Made by a program: the position numbers and the translations under genes. The notes beneath the pieces were generated by a model. It was not told the origin of the DNA. It was given only the letters and a program-made list of their open reading frames with translations, and made no database searches. A DNA stretch of 64,000 nucleotides from Palsa-506 sp963786975. Lineage in GTDB: Bacteria > Actinomycetota > Actinomycetes > Streptosporangiales > Streptosporangiaceae. The stretch lies in assembly GCA_963786975.1 (NCBI GenBank), contig CAWBBE010000005.1, positions 310,001 through 374,000 on the forward strand, in the 5' to 3' direction. Below, piece after piece: positions 48,245 through 57,592 of the stretch (within the stretch, counting starts at the first letter, position 1; every line of letters begins with the position of its first letter).

Positions 48245-50713
48245 GTGGCGCAGTATAAGAGCGGCGACGCGTCAGCAGCGGAGCTACCGGTGCCCGGGGG
48301 TGAGCCGCAGCGGCCCGCGCCGTCGGCCCCAGCCGACGCTGATGCTGCCGCAAGGGGCCTCACCCAGCCGGAGGTACGCGCGCGCGTCCTGGCCGGCCAG
48401 GTCAACGCCGCCCCTCCGGCTGCTGGCCGGACGGTCCGGCAGATAATCCGCGCGAACGTCCTCACCCGGTTCAATGCGATCCTGGGCTCGCTGTTCGCCG
48501 TGGTGCTGGTGGTCGGGCCGCTGCAGGACGCCCTGTTCGGCATCGTGCTGGCGGCGAACACGGGCATCGGCATCATTCAGGAGCTGCGGGCCAAGCGGAC
48601 GCTGGACCGGCTGGCCATCCTGACCGCGGCCGGCGCCCGGGTGGTGCGCGACGGGGCGGTGGCCGAGCTGCCGGTAGCGGAGGTCGTGCTGGACGACGTC
48701 ATCCAGCTACAGCCAGGTGATCAGGCCGTCGTCGACGCGGTCGTGCTCGGGTCCGAGGGCCTGGAACTTGATGAGGCGCTGCTCAGCGGGGAGGCAGAGC
48801 CAGTCGCGAAGCAGCCAGGAGACCGGGTGCTGTCCGGCAGCTTCGTGGTCTCGGGCGCCGGCCGGATCCGGGCCGCCAGCGTAGGCAGCTCCGCCTACGC
48901 GGCACGCCTGCAGGCGCAGGCACAGCGCTTCAGCCTGATCCGCTCCGAGCTACAGCAGGGGACCAACTGGATCTTGCGCATGGTGACCTGGGTCATGGTG
49001 CCCGCGGGCATCCTGCTGGTGCTCAGCCAGCTGCTGCGCAGCCATCAGTCACTCGCCGACGCGCTGCGCGGCTCGGTGGCGGGCGTCGGCGCGATGGTAC
49101 CGGAAGGCCTCGTGCTGCTGACCTCGATCGCGTTCGCGGTAGGTGCCATCCGGCTGGCGCGGCAGCGAGTCCTCGTCCAGGAACTCGCGGCCATCGAGGG
49201 GCTCGCGCGGGTGGACGTGCTGTGCATCGACAAGACCGGCACCATCACGGCGCCCGGCATGCAGCTGGCGGAGATTGAGCCGGTAGCAGATCGCCCGGCA
49301 GCGGAAGTCGAGGAGGCGATCGGCGCTATCGCCGCCGCCGATCCGGCGCCGAACGCGACCATGCAGGCCCTGCGGGCGCGCTGCCCGGCGCCGGCCGGCT
49401 GGGACATGACCGCCCAGGTCCCGTTCTCCTCGGCGCGCAAGTGGAGCTCGGTGACCTTCACCGGGCAAGGCACCTGGGTGCTCGGCGCACCCGGCATCGT
49501 CGGCCAGGGCCTGCCGGCCCGGGTATCGGCGGCCATCGCGGACCATGAATCAGCCGGCCGCCGCGTCTTGCTGCTCGGCGTCGCGGCGGCAGCCGGCGGC
49601 GCGGCCGCAGCCGGCCACCCGGCGCCGGATGGCAGCGCGGGCCCGCCCGCCGGCCTCACCGCCGTGGCCTTGCTCGTGCTCGCCGAGCGCATCAGGCCGG
49701 ACGCGGCAGCGACCGTCCGCTACCTGCTGGACCAGGACATCACGATCAAGGTGCTGTCCGGTGACGCGCCGCCCACCGTTGCCGCCATCGCGGAGCGGGT
49801 CGGCATCCCGGTGCCCGGCGGCTGGCGCGATGCTTCCGGCCTGGCCGACGACGAGGCCTCGGTCGGCAGCGCCCTGGCGGCGGCCGGCGTGCTCGGCCGG
49901 GTCCGGCCGGGCCAGAAGCTGGCTGCCGTGCGGGCCCTGCAGGCGGCCGGCCATGTCGTGGCCATGGTCGGTGACGGGGTCAACGACGTCCAGGCGCTGA
50001 AGCAGGCTGACCTTGGCATCGCGATGGGATCGGGCAGCCAGTCCAGCCGGTCGGTGGCCCGGATCGTGCTGCTTGACAGCACGTTCGCCGCGGTCCCCCA
50101 GGTGCTCGCGGAAGGGCGCCGCGTCATCGCCAACATCGAGCGCGTCGCCAGCCTCTTCGTGACCAAGACCGTTTACGCGGCGGTGCTGGCGGTCATCGTC
50201 GGCCTGGCCGGGGTGCCGTTCCCGTTCTTCCCGCGCCATCTCACGATCGTGAGCACCCTCACGATCGGGGTTCCCGGTTTCTTCCTCGCGCTGGCCGCCG
50301 GGGCGCCCAGGGCCCGTCCCGGCTTCGCCCGCAGGGTCCTGGCGTTCACCATCCCGGCCGGGCTCGCCGCGGCGGCAGCCACCCTGGCGAGCTACGCGAT
50401 CGCCAGGGCGGCGGCGGGCACATCCGTGGTCCAGACGCGCACCGCGGCGATGCTGGCGCTGCTCGCCGTCAGCCTGTGGGTGCTTGCGCTCGTCGCCCGG
50501 CCGCTTAACGCGGCACGGATCACGCTCATCGCGGGCATGGCGGCGGCGGCCGGCCTGCTGTTCGCCTTCCCGCTCACCCGCCGGATCTTCGCCCTGCAGC
50601 TGCCGCCGGCCACGATCACGCTGGCCGCGCTTGGTTCCGCCGCCGTGGCGGTGGCGGTGCTGACGCTCTGGCGGATCAGGACTGCCCGGGCGGCTGAAAA
50701 GACGCAGGGATGA
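48245..50713 (+). CDS. CtpE-like cation-transporting P-type ATPase
   Basis: About 822 residues if GTG 48245 is used; the start is uncertain and GTG 48290 (after GGAG) is an alternative, while codons further upstream look untranslated. Motifs in order: actuator LDEALLSGEAEPVAKQPGD (SGEAEP for the TGES loop), ion-site helix VGAMVPEGLVLLTS with PEGL, phosphorylation site DVLCIDKTGTIT, nucleotide-binding KWSS region, and GDGVNDVQALKQADLGIAMG. PEGL and the N-terminal VRQIIRANVLTRFNAILGSL match mycobacterial CtpE, reported as a calcium importer. Ten helices are predicted, the last six after residue 640. Ion specificity is inferred from the subfamily only. Confidence 0.87.
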   Translation: MAQYKSGDASAAELPVPGGEPQRPAPSAPADADAAARGLTQPEVRARVLAGQVNAAPPAAGRTVRQIIRANVLTRFNAILGSLFAVVLVVGPLQDALFGIVLAANTGIGIIQELRAKRTLDRLAILTAAGARVVRDGAVAELPVAEVVLDDVIQLQPGDQAVVDAVVLGSEGLELDEALLSGEAEPVAKQPGDRVLSGSFVVSGAGRIRAASVGSSAYAARLQAQAQRFSLIRSELQQGTNWILRMVTWVMVPAGILLVLSQLLRSHQSLADALRGSVAGVGAMVPEGLVLLTSIAFAVGAIRLARQRVLVQELAAIEGLARVDVLCIDKTGTITAPGMQLAEIEPVADRPAAEVEEAIGAIAAADPAPNATMQALRARCPAPAGWDMTAQVPFSSARKWSSVTFTGQGTWVLGAPGIVGQGLPARVSAAIADHESAGRRVLLLGVAAAAGGAAAAGHPAPDGSAGPPAGLTAVALLVLAERIRPDAAATVRYLLDQDITIKVLSGDAPPTVAAIAERVGIPVPGGWRDASGLADDEASVGSALAAAGVLGRVRPGQKLAAVRALQAAGHVVAMVGDGVNDVQALKQADLGIAMGSGSQSSRSVARIVLLDSTFAAVPQVLAEGRRVIANIERVASLFVTKTVYAAVLAVIVGLAGVPFPFFPRHLTIVSTLTIGVPGFFLALAAGAPRARPGFARRVLAFTIPAGLAAAAATLASYAIARAAAGTSVVQTRTAAMLALLAVSLWVLALVARPLNAARITLIAGMAAAAGLLFAFPLTRRIFALQLPPATITLAALGSAAVAVAVLTLWRIRTARAAEKTQG

Positions 50714-50840
50714 GGATGCCGGGCCAGCCCGGCGTCGTGGCCGGCGTCGACGGCTCGGCGCCCGGCCGGGCGGGGCGCTACCCTTGATCCCCGTCCGGCC
50801 GGCGCCATCACCGTCCCGCTGCCACTGGAGTGCCACGCCC

Positions 50841-51404
50841 ATGTCATCCCCGAGCCGCCCGCTGCTCGATGTGCTCAGCCGCTACCACGCCGAGGACGAG
50901 GCCGAGGCCGCCGATGTTGCCCGGCTGCGCGCGCTCGCGGAGACCGGGGCCGACCCGTGGCTGCGCTCGGCCCCGCTGCACGCGACCGCGTCGGCGCTGA
51001 TCGTGCACCCGGGCAGCGGCCGGGTGCTGCTGCGCTGGCATCAGCGGCAGCAGGCATGGCTGCAGGTCGGCGGTCACGCCGATCCGGGCGAGGGCGATCC
51101 GCTGGCGATCGCGCTGCGGGAATCCGAAGAAGAGACCGGGCTGACCGACCTGGCGCCGTGGCCGGACGCGCGGCTCCGGCAGGTGGTGATCGTCGATGTT
51201 CCGGCGGGCCGCGGCGAACCCGCGCACGAGCATGCTGACGTGCGGTTCGTGATGGCTACCGGGAACCCGGGCGCGGCCCGGGCGGAGAACCCGGGCGCGC
51301 CGCTGCGCTGGCTGACGCCGGACCGGGCGCGCGAAGAAACGTCCCAGGCCAATCTCCGGGAACTGGTGTCCCGGGCGGATCGGCTGCTCGCGGCCGCGGG
51401 CTGA
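50841..51404 (+). CDS. NUDIX hydrolase
   Basis: 187 residues from ATG 50841 (MSSPSRPLLDVLSRYHAEDE). The NUDIX box GGHADPGEGDPLAIALRESEEETGL lies at about residues 75-99, after ASALIVHPGSGRVLLRWHQR. HEHADVRFVMA and LRWLTPDRA complete the fold. An N-terminal helical segment of 35 residues precedes the domain, as in several actinobacterial NUDIX proteins of unknown substrate. Separate from the NUDIX gene at 41.7 kb and not closely similar to it. Confidence 0.85.
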   Translation: MSSPSRPLLDVLSRYHAEDEAEAADVARLRALAETGADPWLRSAPLHATASALIVHPGSGRVLLRWHQRQQAWLQVGGHADPGEGDPLAIALRESEEETGLTDLAPWPDARLRQVVIVDVPAGRGEPAHEHADVRFVMATGNPGAARAENPGAPLRWLTPDRAREETSQANLRELVSRADRLLAAAG

Positions 51405-51543
51405 CTCTTCCGGCGGCGCGGGCGGCTTGCGCTCAGCCCGCACGGCCCCGGCCATGATTCTCGGGATTACCGGTTCAGGCACCGTGCCGCGATAGTCCCC
51501 CCGGGATCACGGAGCCGGGCGGCCGCGGGCCGACAATGGGCCT

Positions 51544-51885
51544 GTGATTGACGTACCGCCCGGCCGCTTCGAGGAGATGGTCGTCACCGCGCTGGATGAC
51601 CTGCCAGACGATCTCGGCAGGCTGATGCGCAACGTGGCCGTCACGGTCGAGCACGACGCCGGGCCGCCCGGGCTGCTCGGGCTCTACCAGGGTGTCCCGC
51701 TGACCAGCCGCACCACGTACTACGCGGGCGTGCTCCCGGACCGGATCACCATCTACCGCCGGGCCATCTGCGCGGTCTGCCACACCGAGGCCGAGGTCGC
51801 CGACCAGGTACGCCGCACGGTCGTGCACGAGGTCGCCCATCACTTCGGCATCGGCGATGACCGGCTGCGCGAACTCGGCTGGTGA
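51544..51885 (+). CDS. Small zincin-type metallopeptidase (DUF1025 family)
   Basis: 113 residues, GTG 51544. The family consists of minimal metallopeptidases with HExxHxxGxxD: here VRRTVVHEVAHHFGIGDDRL near residue 93. The conserved N-terminal part VPPGRFEEMVVTALDDLPDD and LLGLYQGVPLTSRTTYYAGV (usual form LGLYxGxPxxxR) fits. Physiological substrates are unknown. Its 3' end overlaps the convergent MFS gene by 46 bases. Confidence 0.87.
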   Translation: MIDVPPGRFEEMVVTALDDLPDDLGRLMRNVAVTVEHDAGPPGLLGLYQGVPLTSRTTYYAGVLPDRITIYRRAICAVCHTEAEVADQVRRTVVHEVAHHFGIGDDRLRELGW

Positions 51886-53099
51886 GCGCCGGCTAATTCA
51901 GTGCCTCGCCACCGTGTCTCCGGGGCGAGCAGCCCGAACAATGCCGCCAGCCCGAGCACCGCCGCGGCCAGCCCGAACGCCGCGTCATAGGAAATCGTGT
52001 CAACCAGGAATCCGGCTGCCAGCGGGCCAGTGACCGTGCCGATGTCACCGGCCATCTGGAACGACGCGACCACCGTCCCGTCGTTGCCGCTGAGGATATC
52101 GCCGATGATCGCCGCGGGCGCGACGTCGAGCAGGCCCGATCCGAGGCCGAAGATGGCCAGCGCAACCAGGTATCCGGCTAGCCCGGGCAGCAGCGCCAGC
52201 AGCACCATCCCGGTGGCCGATACGAGACAGCCGCCGATGATGACCGGACGCCGGCCGAGCGTGTCCGCCGCCCGCCCGGCCGGCAGCAACGTCACGGCGT
52301 TGACCGCGGCGACCACGAGGAAGCCGAGCCCGGTCCAGACGGCCGATCGGTGCAGGACATCTCGGACGAACAGCGGGACGATGGCGCTGCGCACCCCGAT
52401 GGCGGCGAAGTTGTCCGCCAGGTTCGCCGACGCCGCGGCCCGGTAGGCCGTGCTCCGCAGCGCCCGCGCGAGCCCGGCGAACCGCCGGCCTGGCTGCCGG
52501 GCGTTCTCCCGGCTGGCCCGCGCGGGCGCGCCGCGCAGTGCCGCCGCGGCGATGACCGCGGGAATGACGAGCATGCCGCCATAGATGAAGAACGGCGCCC
52601 GCAGGGACCACGCGGCGATCACGCCGCCGATCGCCGGGCCGCTGATGCCGCCGATCAGGAACCCGCCGGTGTACAGGCCAGTGGCGCGGCCCCGCTGCTC
52701 GCCGGGAACGCTGCCGAGCAGCAGCGTCTGGGCGCTGACGCTGAACATCGCCGAACCTAGCCCGCCGACCCCGCGCAGGACGATGAGCTGCGTGAACGAC
52801 ACGGAGAACCCGGCGAGAATGCTGCTCGCCGCGACCACGGCGATGCCGGCGGACATCACCCGGTACTCGCCGAACCGGTCCACCAGCCGCCCGGACGGCA
52901 GTGCCCCGAGCACGCGCATCAGGGCGAACGCGCTGATCACGCCGGCGGCCGTGGCGGTGCTCACGCCGAAGTGGCGGGCGAATCCCGGGATGCCCGGGGC
53001 GACGATCCCGAACCCGAGCGCGACCGTGAACGAGACCGCCGTGAGGACTGTGACCTCGGGCGGCAGGTCACGGAACGGTCCGCGGTGAGGGAGTCGCAC
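51840..53099 (-). CDS. MFS transporter (drug-efflux type)
   Basis: 419 residues, GTG 53099. Twelve helices in two bundles. After helix 2 the motif LPSGRLVDRFGEYRVMSAGI corresponds to the MFS A-motif (GxLaDrxGrrxxl), and GERGRATGLYTGGFLIGGIS-like text (EQRGRATGLYTGGFLIGGIS) marks helix 5, motif C, typical of drug:H+ antiporters. The second bundle repeats the A-motif as PAGRAADTLGRRPVIIGG. The last residues (HQPSSRSRSSPMPK) come from the overlap with the convergent peptidase gene, so the natural end may be slightly different. Substrate unknown. Confidence 0.85.
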   Translation of the reverse strand: MRLPHRGPFRDLPPEVTVLTAVSFTVALGFGIVAPGIPGFARHFGVSTATAAGVISAFALMRVLGALPSGRLVDRFGEYRVMSAGIAVVAASSILAGFSVSFTQLIVLRGVGGLGSAMFSVSAQTLLLGSVPGEQRGRATGLYTGGFLIGGISGPAIGGVIAAWSLRAPFFIYGGMLVIPAVIAAAALRGAPARASRENARQPGRRFAGLARALRSTAYRAAASANLADNFAAIGVRSAIVPLFVRDVLHRSAVWTGLGFLVVAAVNAVTLLPAGRAADTLGRRPVIIGGCLVSATGMVLLALLPGLAGYLVALAIFGLGSGLLDVAPAAIIGDILSGNDGTVVASFQMAGDIGTVTGPLAAGFLVDTISYDAAFGLAAAVLGLAALFGLLAPETRWRGTELAGAHQPSSRSRSSPMPK

Positions 53100-53268
53100 G
53101 AAGGGCAGTCTGTCAGCCGGCCTAACCGGGACAGCCGATCACGGCCTGGGCCCGGCGGCAGTAGCATCAAGACGAACTCAGGACGACCCTCGACCGCCGG
53201 GCGGTGCCCATCATGGTTTCGCCGCCCGACGGTCAGCCAGACGCCCGGTCCGGCGGGGAGCCCGGCAC

Positions 53269-54000
53269 GTGACGCCGGCGTTCTCGCCTGATCCGGCCGC
53301 CGGCCGGATCTTCACCGCCGCGCCGCGCGAGGTCCGGAGCACCGACGTTACCCCGGCAGGCCGGCTGCGATTCGACGCGCTGGCCAGGTACCTGCAAGAG
53401 GCCGCCGAGGACGATCTTGCCGAGGCCGGCTGGGCCGAGCCATACGCCTGGCTCGTCCGCCGCGTCGCCATCGTGCTGCGCGGCTACCCCGCTCACCGCG
53501 ACCGGGTCACGGTGCGGACCTTCTGCTCGGCTACCGGCCCGCGGTGGGCCGAGCGCACCACGACGCTTACCGGGCCGGACGGCGATGACCTCATCCAGGC
53601 GACGGCGGTCTGGGCGGCCGTGAGCACGGCGGACGGGCGCCCGGCTCCGCTGGGGGAGACGTTCCACCAGCTGTACGGGTCCGCCGCCCAGGGCCGCAGC
53701 GTGTCCGCGCGGCTGTCGCATCCCGGACCGCCACAGCCGCGCGTGGCCAGATCCTGGCCGCTGCGGGCGAGTGACTTCGACACCGCAGGTCATGTCAACA
53801 ACGCCATCCACTGGTCCGCCATCGAGGACATCCTGGCCGGGCTCGGCTGGCTGCCGGCCAGCGCCGAGTTCGAGTACCACCGCCCGGTGCTGCCCGGCAC
53901 CGATCCGCAGATCGTCACCAGCCACTCGCCAGGCCGGCTGCACGCCTGGCTACTGGCCGGCAGCGACCAGCGGCTGGCCTCGGCCCGGCTGTCCCGCTAG
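53269..54000 (+). CDS. Acyl-ACP thioesterase family protein
   Basis: 243 residues, GTG 53269. Double hotdog fold: first half EVRSTDVTPAGRLRFDALAR, YLQEAAEDDLAEAGW, WLVRRVAIVLRGYPAHRDRV and FCSATGPRWAERTTTLTGPD; second half LRASDFDTAGHVNNAIHWSA with the catalytic Asp/Asn/His region DFDTAGHVNN. This is the FatA/acyl-ACP thioesterase pattern; bacterial members release fatty acids from ACP or CoA. Single gene between the divergent MFS gene and the ATP-grasp operon. Confidence 0.82.
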   Translation: MTPAFSPDPAAGRIFTAAPREVRSTDVTPAGRLRFDALARYLQEAAEDDLAEAGWAEPYAWLVRRVAIVLRGYPAHRDRVTVRTFCSATGPRWAERTTTLTGPDGDDLIQATAVWAAVSTADGRPAPLGETFHQLYGSAAQGRSVSARLSHPGPPQPRVARSWPLRASDFDTAGHVNNAIHWSAIEDILAGLGWLPASAEFEYHRPVLPGTDPQIVTSHSPGRLHAWLLAGSDQRLASARLSR

Positions 54001-54106
54001 CCGCCCCGGGCCGCTGGCACCGGCCGGCTGGCTCGTTCATAGCACCGATACACCGGCGATACGCAGCGGAAACAGCGTTAGCTGAGACTTCAGGGGGAGG
54101 CGATGG

Positions 54107-55764
54107 ATGACGAGTCCCGTGCTGGATCGGTCCGGCTGGACCGGGTACCAGCCGCTGGCCGGGTACAGCGATGCCCGGCACGGCCTGCCGCACGCCGCCT
54201 GGGACGAGGCGGTGGACTCGGCCGGCCGGACCCGCCCGCACTACGCGGACGTCATCGCAGCCCTGCACGCGCTGTCCGCCGACGACCTTGCCTGCCGGGC
54301 CGAGGCACTGGCCGGCCCGCATCGGTCCCAGGGCCTGACGTCCGACCCGGAACGCAAGGAGCGAGTCTTCCCGCTCGACCCGGTCCCGCGGATCCTGGAT
54401 GAGCCGGACTGGCGGCTTGTCCAGCGGGGGGTCGCGCAGCGGGTGATGGCGCTGGAAGAATTCCTCGCCGACATCTACAGCGCGGGACGGGTAGTGCGCG
54501 ATGGCATCATTCCCGCCGCGGTCATCACCAGCTCACCGGACTTTGCCCGCGCCGTGCATGGCTTCTCGCCGCCGAACGGGGTCCGCATTCACGTGTCCGG
54601 AACCGACATCGTCCGCGACGCCGATGGCCAGCTGCGCGTCCTGGAGGACAACGTCCGCTGCCCGTCCGGAGTCAGTTACGTGCTGGCCAACCGTGCTGCT
54701 ATGGCGCAGACGCTACCCGAGCTCTTCAGCGGCCAGCAGGTGCAGCCGGTAGCCGAGTACCCGGCGCGGCTGCTCGCGGCGCTGCAGGCGGCGGCTCCCC
54801 CCGGGGTCGACGAGCCCACCGTGGTCGTGCTTACCCCCGGCGTCTACAGCTCCGCCTTCTACGAGCATGCGCTGCTGGCCCGGCTGATGGGAGCGGAGCT
54901 GGTCGAGGGGCGCGATCTCGTCGTGCACGGGACCGGGGTGTTCATCAGGACCACCGAGGGCGAGGTGCCGGTGCACGTCATCTACCGCCGGATTGACGAC
55001 GGCTTCCTCGATCCGCTGCATTTCCGGCCGGATTCACTCGTCGGCTGCCCCGGGTTGCTCAACGCCGCCCGTTCCGGCGGGGTGGTGGTAGCGAATGCGG
55101 TGGGCAACGGTGTCGCGGACGACAAGCTGATCTACAGCTACGTGCCGGACTTCATCCGCTATTACCTCGGCGAGGAGCCGGCGCTGCCGAACGTGCCCAC
55201 CGTGCGCCTCATTGACTCCGGCGCGCGGGCGGACGTGCTGTCGAACCCGCGGCAGCATGTTTTCAGGCGGGTGGACGGGTCAGGTGGCAACGGACTGGTG
55301 CTCGGCGGCAGCGCCAGCGCCGCGGAGCTGAGCCGGCTGCGGGCGAATGTCATCGCCGAGCCGCGGGCCTGGATCGCTCAGCCGCTGGTCGGCCTTTCGA
55401 CCGTGCCCACATGGCAGGGCGGCCAGCTGGTGCCGCGGCATGTCGAACTGCGCCAGTTCGCCGTGCATGACGGCGAGTCGGTCTGGGCGCTGCCCGGTGG
55501 CCTGACGCGCATCGCGCTGACCGAGGGCGCCCGGGTAGTCAACTCCAGCCAGGGCGGCAGTTCGAAGGACACCTGGGTGGTCGCGGACGGGCCGGCCGCG
55601 CCGGGCCGGCCAGGGCCGTGCTCGCCCCGGTCCCCGGGTCAGCAGGTACGGCAGAGCCGCCAGGACCCGCCGCCGCCGCGGATGCTGGCCCGCCGCCTGA
55701 CCTGCCAGGCCAGCAGCAGCAACAGCAGCAGCAACAGCAGCAGTGGCGGCCCGGCGGATGCTAA
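54107..55764 (+). pseudogene. Circularly permuted ATP-grasp protein (DUF404/DUF407), 1-base shift near C-terminus
   Basis: ATG 54107 behind GGGGGAGG. The CP-ATP-grasp fold is clear: PLDPVPRILDEPDWRLVQRG, FSPPNGVRIHVSGTDIVRDA, LRVLEDNVRCPSGVSYVLAN, VYSSAFYEHALLARLMGAEL, VVVANAVGNGVADDKLIYSY and SSQGGSSKDTWVV. As read, the frame runs on to 56407 through the next gene in the wrong phase. A missing base between 55600 and 55620 moves it to a frame ending with eleven glutamines and WRPGGC, with TAA at 55762-55764 overlapping the ATG of the alpha-E gene (ATGCTAA). That gives about 553 residues and the usual operon spacing. The family forms an ATP-dependent amide bond, product unknown. Confidence 0.8.
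55711..55743 (+). repeat. CAG/CAA trinucleotide repeat, 11 units
   Basis: (CAG)3-CAA-(CAG)3-CAA-(CAG)3. In the corrected ATP-grasp frame it encodes eleven Gln directly before the C-terminal WRPGGC; in the other frames it would encode Ser/Asn or Ala/Thr. The unit-of-four pattern suggests duplication of a 12-bp block. Such tracts change length by slippage without breaking the frame. Confidence 0.7.
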
Positions 55765-56687
55765 GCCGGGTCGCCGAGGCGTTCTTCTGGATCGGCCGCT
55801 ACCTCGAACGGGCCGAGGGCACCGCCCGCATCCTCGAGGTCGTCATTCAGCAAACGACCGGCCAGGCGGGCGAGCCGGCCCAGGTGGCCGCGGCCAGGCT
55901 GCTGGCCGTGCTGGGCCTGCCCGCACAGCGGGATGCCGATCTGGACGATGTTGTCCGGAAGCTCGCCTACGACAAGGCCAGCCGGTGCTCGCTTACCGGC
56001 ACGCTGGTCGCCGCGCGCGAGAATGCCATGGTAGTGCGGCACCTGCTGCCAGCCGAAATGTGGGAGGCACTGAACACCACCCAGGTGGAAATAGAGATGC
56101 GCAGGCGGCCCCGGAGCGCCGTCGGCATGTACCGGTTTCTCGGCCTGGTCCGGACGCACGCGGTGGCCATCACCGGCCTGGCCGATACCACCATGAGCCG
56201 GGACGACGGCTGGCTCTTCCTCACCCTCGGCCGGGCGCTGGAGCGTGCCGACGTCATCACGCGCCAGCTTGCCGCCAGCGGCATCCGGGCGGCCGGCGAG
56301 CAGGCGCTGGCCAGCGTGCTGCTGTCCTGCCGCGGGTACGAGCCGTACCTGCGGCGTTCTCGCGGGATCATCGATCCGGGCCGGGTCGCCAGCTTCCTGC
56401 TGCGTGACTCGTGCTTCCCGCGGTCGGCGTTCGCCTCGCTGACCGTCGCCGGCGACTGCCTGGACAGCCTGGCCGGCGGAAGCCGCCGGCCGGCCGGCGA
56501 GCCAGCCCGGCTCCTCGGCCGGGCCCGGGCGGACCTGGAATTCGGCACGCCGGGAGAGCTGCTGGCCGACCTGCCAGCGCGGATGGCACGGCTGCAGGCA
56601 GCGTGCTCGGAGGCGAGCGACGCGATCGGCCGGCACTACTTCAGCTACCAGCGGCCAACCCGGTGGCGGACGGTGCTAGCCGGATGA
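55758..56687 (+). CDS. Alpha-E domain protein
   Basis: 309 residues from ATG 55758 (MLSRVAEAFFWIGRYLERAE, the standard family start); GTG 55743 would add five residues. All-helical alpha-E domain with the conserved DGWLFLTLGRALERADVITR and CRGYEPYLRR, plus SFLLRDSCFPRSAFASL. Alpha-E proteins are always encoded beside a circularly permuted ATP-grasp protein and a transglutaminase-like protein and are thought to act with them in making or modifying a peptide. The stop overlaps the start of the transglutaminase gene (ATGA). Confidence 0.88.
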   Translation: MLSRVAEAFFWIGRYLERAEGTARILEVVIQQTTGQAGEPAQVAAARLLAVLGLPAQRDADLDDVVRKLAYDKASRCSLTGTLVAARENAMVVRHLLPAEMWEALNTTQVEIEMRRRPRSAVGMYRFLGLVRTHAVAITGLADTTMSRDDGWLFLTLGRALERADVITRQLAASGIRAAGEQALASVLLSCRGYEPYLRRSRGIIDPGRVASFLLRDSCFPRSAFASLTVAGDCLDSLAGGSRRPAGEPARLLGRARADLEFGTPGELLADLPARMARLQAACSEASDAIGRHYFSYQRPTRWRTVLAG

Positions 56688-57529
56688 CGGGCCGGCCAGG
56701 CTGGCTGCTGCACGTCGAGCACGTCACCCGGTTCGCCTACTCGCAGCCGGCCCGGGCCTCCTACAACGAGGCCAGGCTCACGCCGCCGGACACAGCCACC
56801 CAGACGACCCTGGAGTCCAGCGTCCGCACCTGCCCGGCGACGCTGCAGCAGCAGTATCTGGACTACTGGGCCAACCAGGTCGTCGCGTTCGACCTGCCCG
56901 GCGCCCATGACCAGCTGACCGTCACCGGAAGCTCAACCGTCGAGACGCACCCGGACGGGGCGCCCCCGGATGCGGACTGGGACCTGATCGCCCGCGCCCG
57001 GGACCGGTTCGCCGAGCTGCTCAGGCCCACGGCGCTGACCGAGCTGCCGGATGAGCTCACCGGGCTGTCCGCCCGGCTCCGCGAGGCGCCGGATCCGGCT
57101 AGCGCGGTGGCGGCCGCCGTCCGCGCCGTGCGCCAGGAGCTCCGTTACGAGCGCGGCGGGACGGACACGATGACCACGGCGGCCGGGGCATGGGCGGCGG
57201 GCCACGGCGTATGCCAGGACTTCGTGCACCTGACCCTGGCCATGCTCCGGCACGCCGGCGTTCCGGCCAGGTACGTATCGGGTTACGTGCACCCACGACC
57301 GGAGGAGGCGGCCGGCCAGCCGGCCGACGGGGAAAGCCACGCCTGGGTGGAGGCATGGACCGGCGTCTGGTGGGGGATCGACCCGGCCAATGGCTCGCTC
57401 GCGGACCGCCGCCACGTCATCGTCGCTCGCGGCCGCGATTATGCCGATGTCCCGCCGATCAAGGGTGTCTACGCCGGGCCGGCCCAACGGCAGATGACCG
57501 TCAAGGTCCGGATAACCCGCGTCAGCTGA
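56684..57529 (+). CDS. Transglutaminase-like protein
   Basis: 281 residues from ATG 56684, overlapping the alpha-E stop. The N-terminal beta domain (HVEHVTRFAYSQPARASYNE, ARLTPPDTATQTTLESSV) precedes the catalytic domain, which has Cys in AAGHGVCQDFVHLTLAMLRH (about residue 176), ARYVSGYVHP, His in ESHAWVEAW (about 223) and Asp in WWGIDPANG. The Cys-His-Asp triad of papain-like transglutaminases is complete. In these operons the protein may act as a peptidase or amidase on the product of the ATP-grasp ligase. Confidence 0.9.
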   Translation: MTGRPGWLLHVEHVTRFAYSQPARASYNEARLTPPDTATQTTLESSVRTCPATLQQQYLDYWANQVVAFDLPGAHDQLTVTGSSTVETHPDGAPPDADWDLIARARDRFAELLRPTALTELPDELTGLSARLREAPDPASAVAAAVRAVRQELRYERGGTDTMTTAAGAWAAGHGVCQDFVHLTLAMLRHAGVPARYVSGYVHPRPEEAAGQPADGESHAWVEAWTGVWWGIDPANGSLADRRHVIVARGRDYADVPPIKGVYAGPAQRQMTVKVRITRVS

Positions 57530-57592
57530 CGGCGATCCGCTCAGGCTTGAGCATGCCTGGCAGCCAGAGACTTACGCATGCCCGCGCGCCTG

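Noticed and set aside
55711..55743. CAG/CAA tract as the cause of the ATP-grasp frame change
   Set aside because: It is a pure triplet repeat; changes in unit number would keep the frame, and the break must lie upstream at about 55600-55620.
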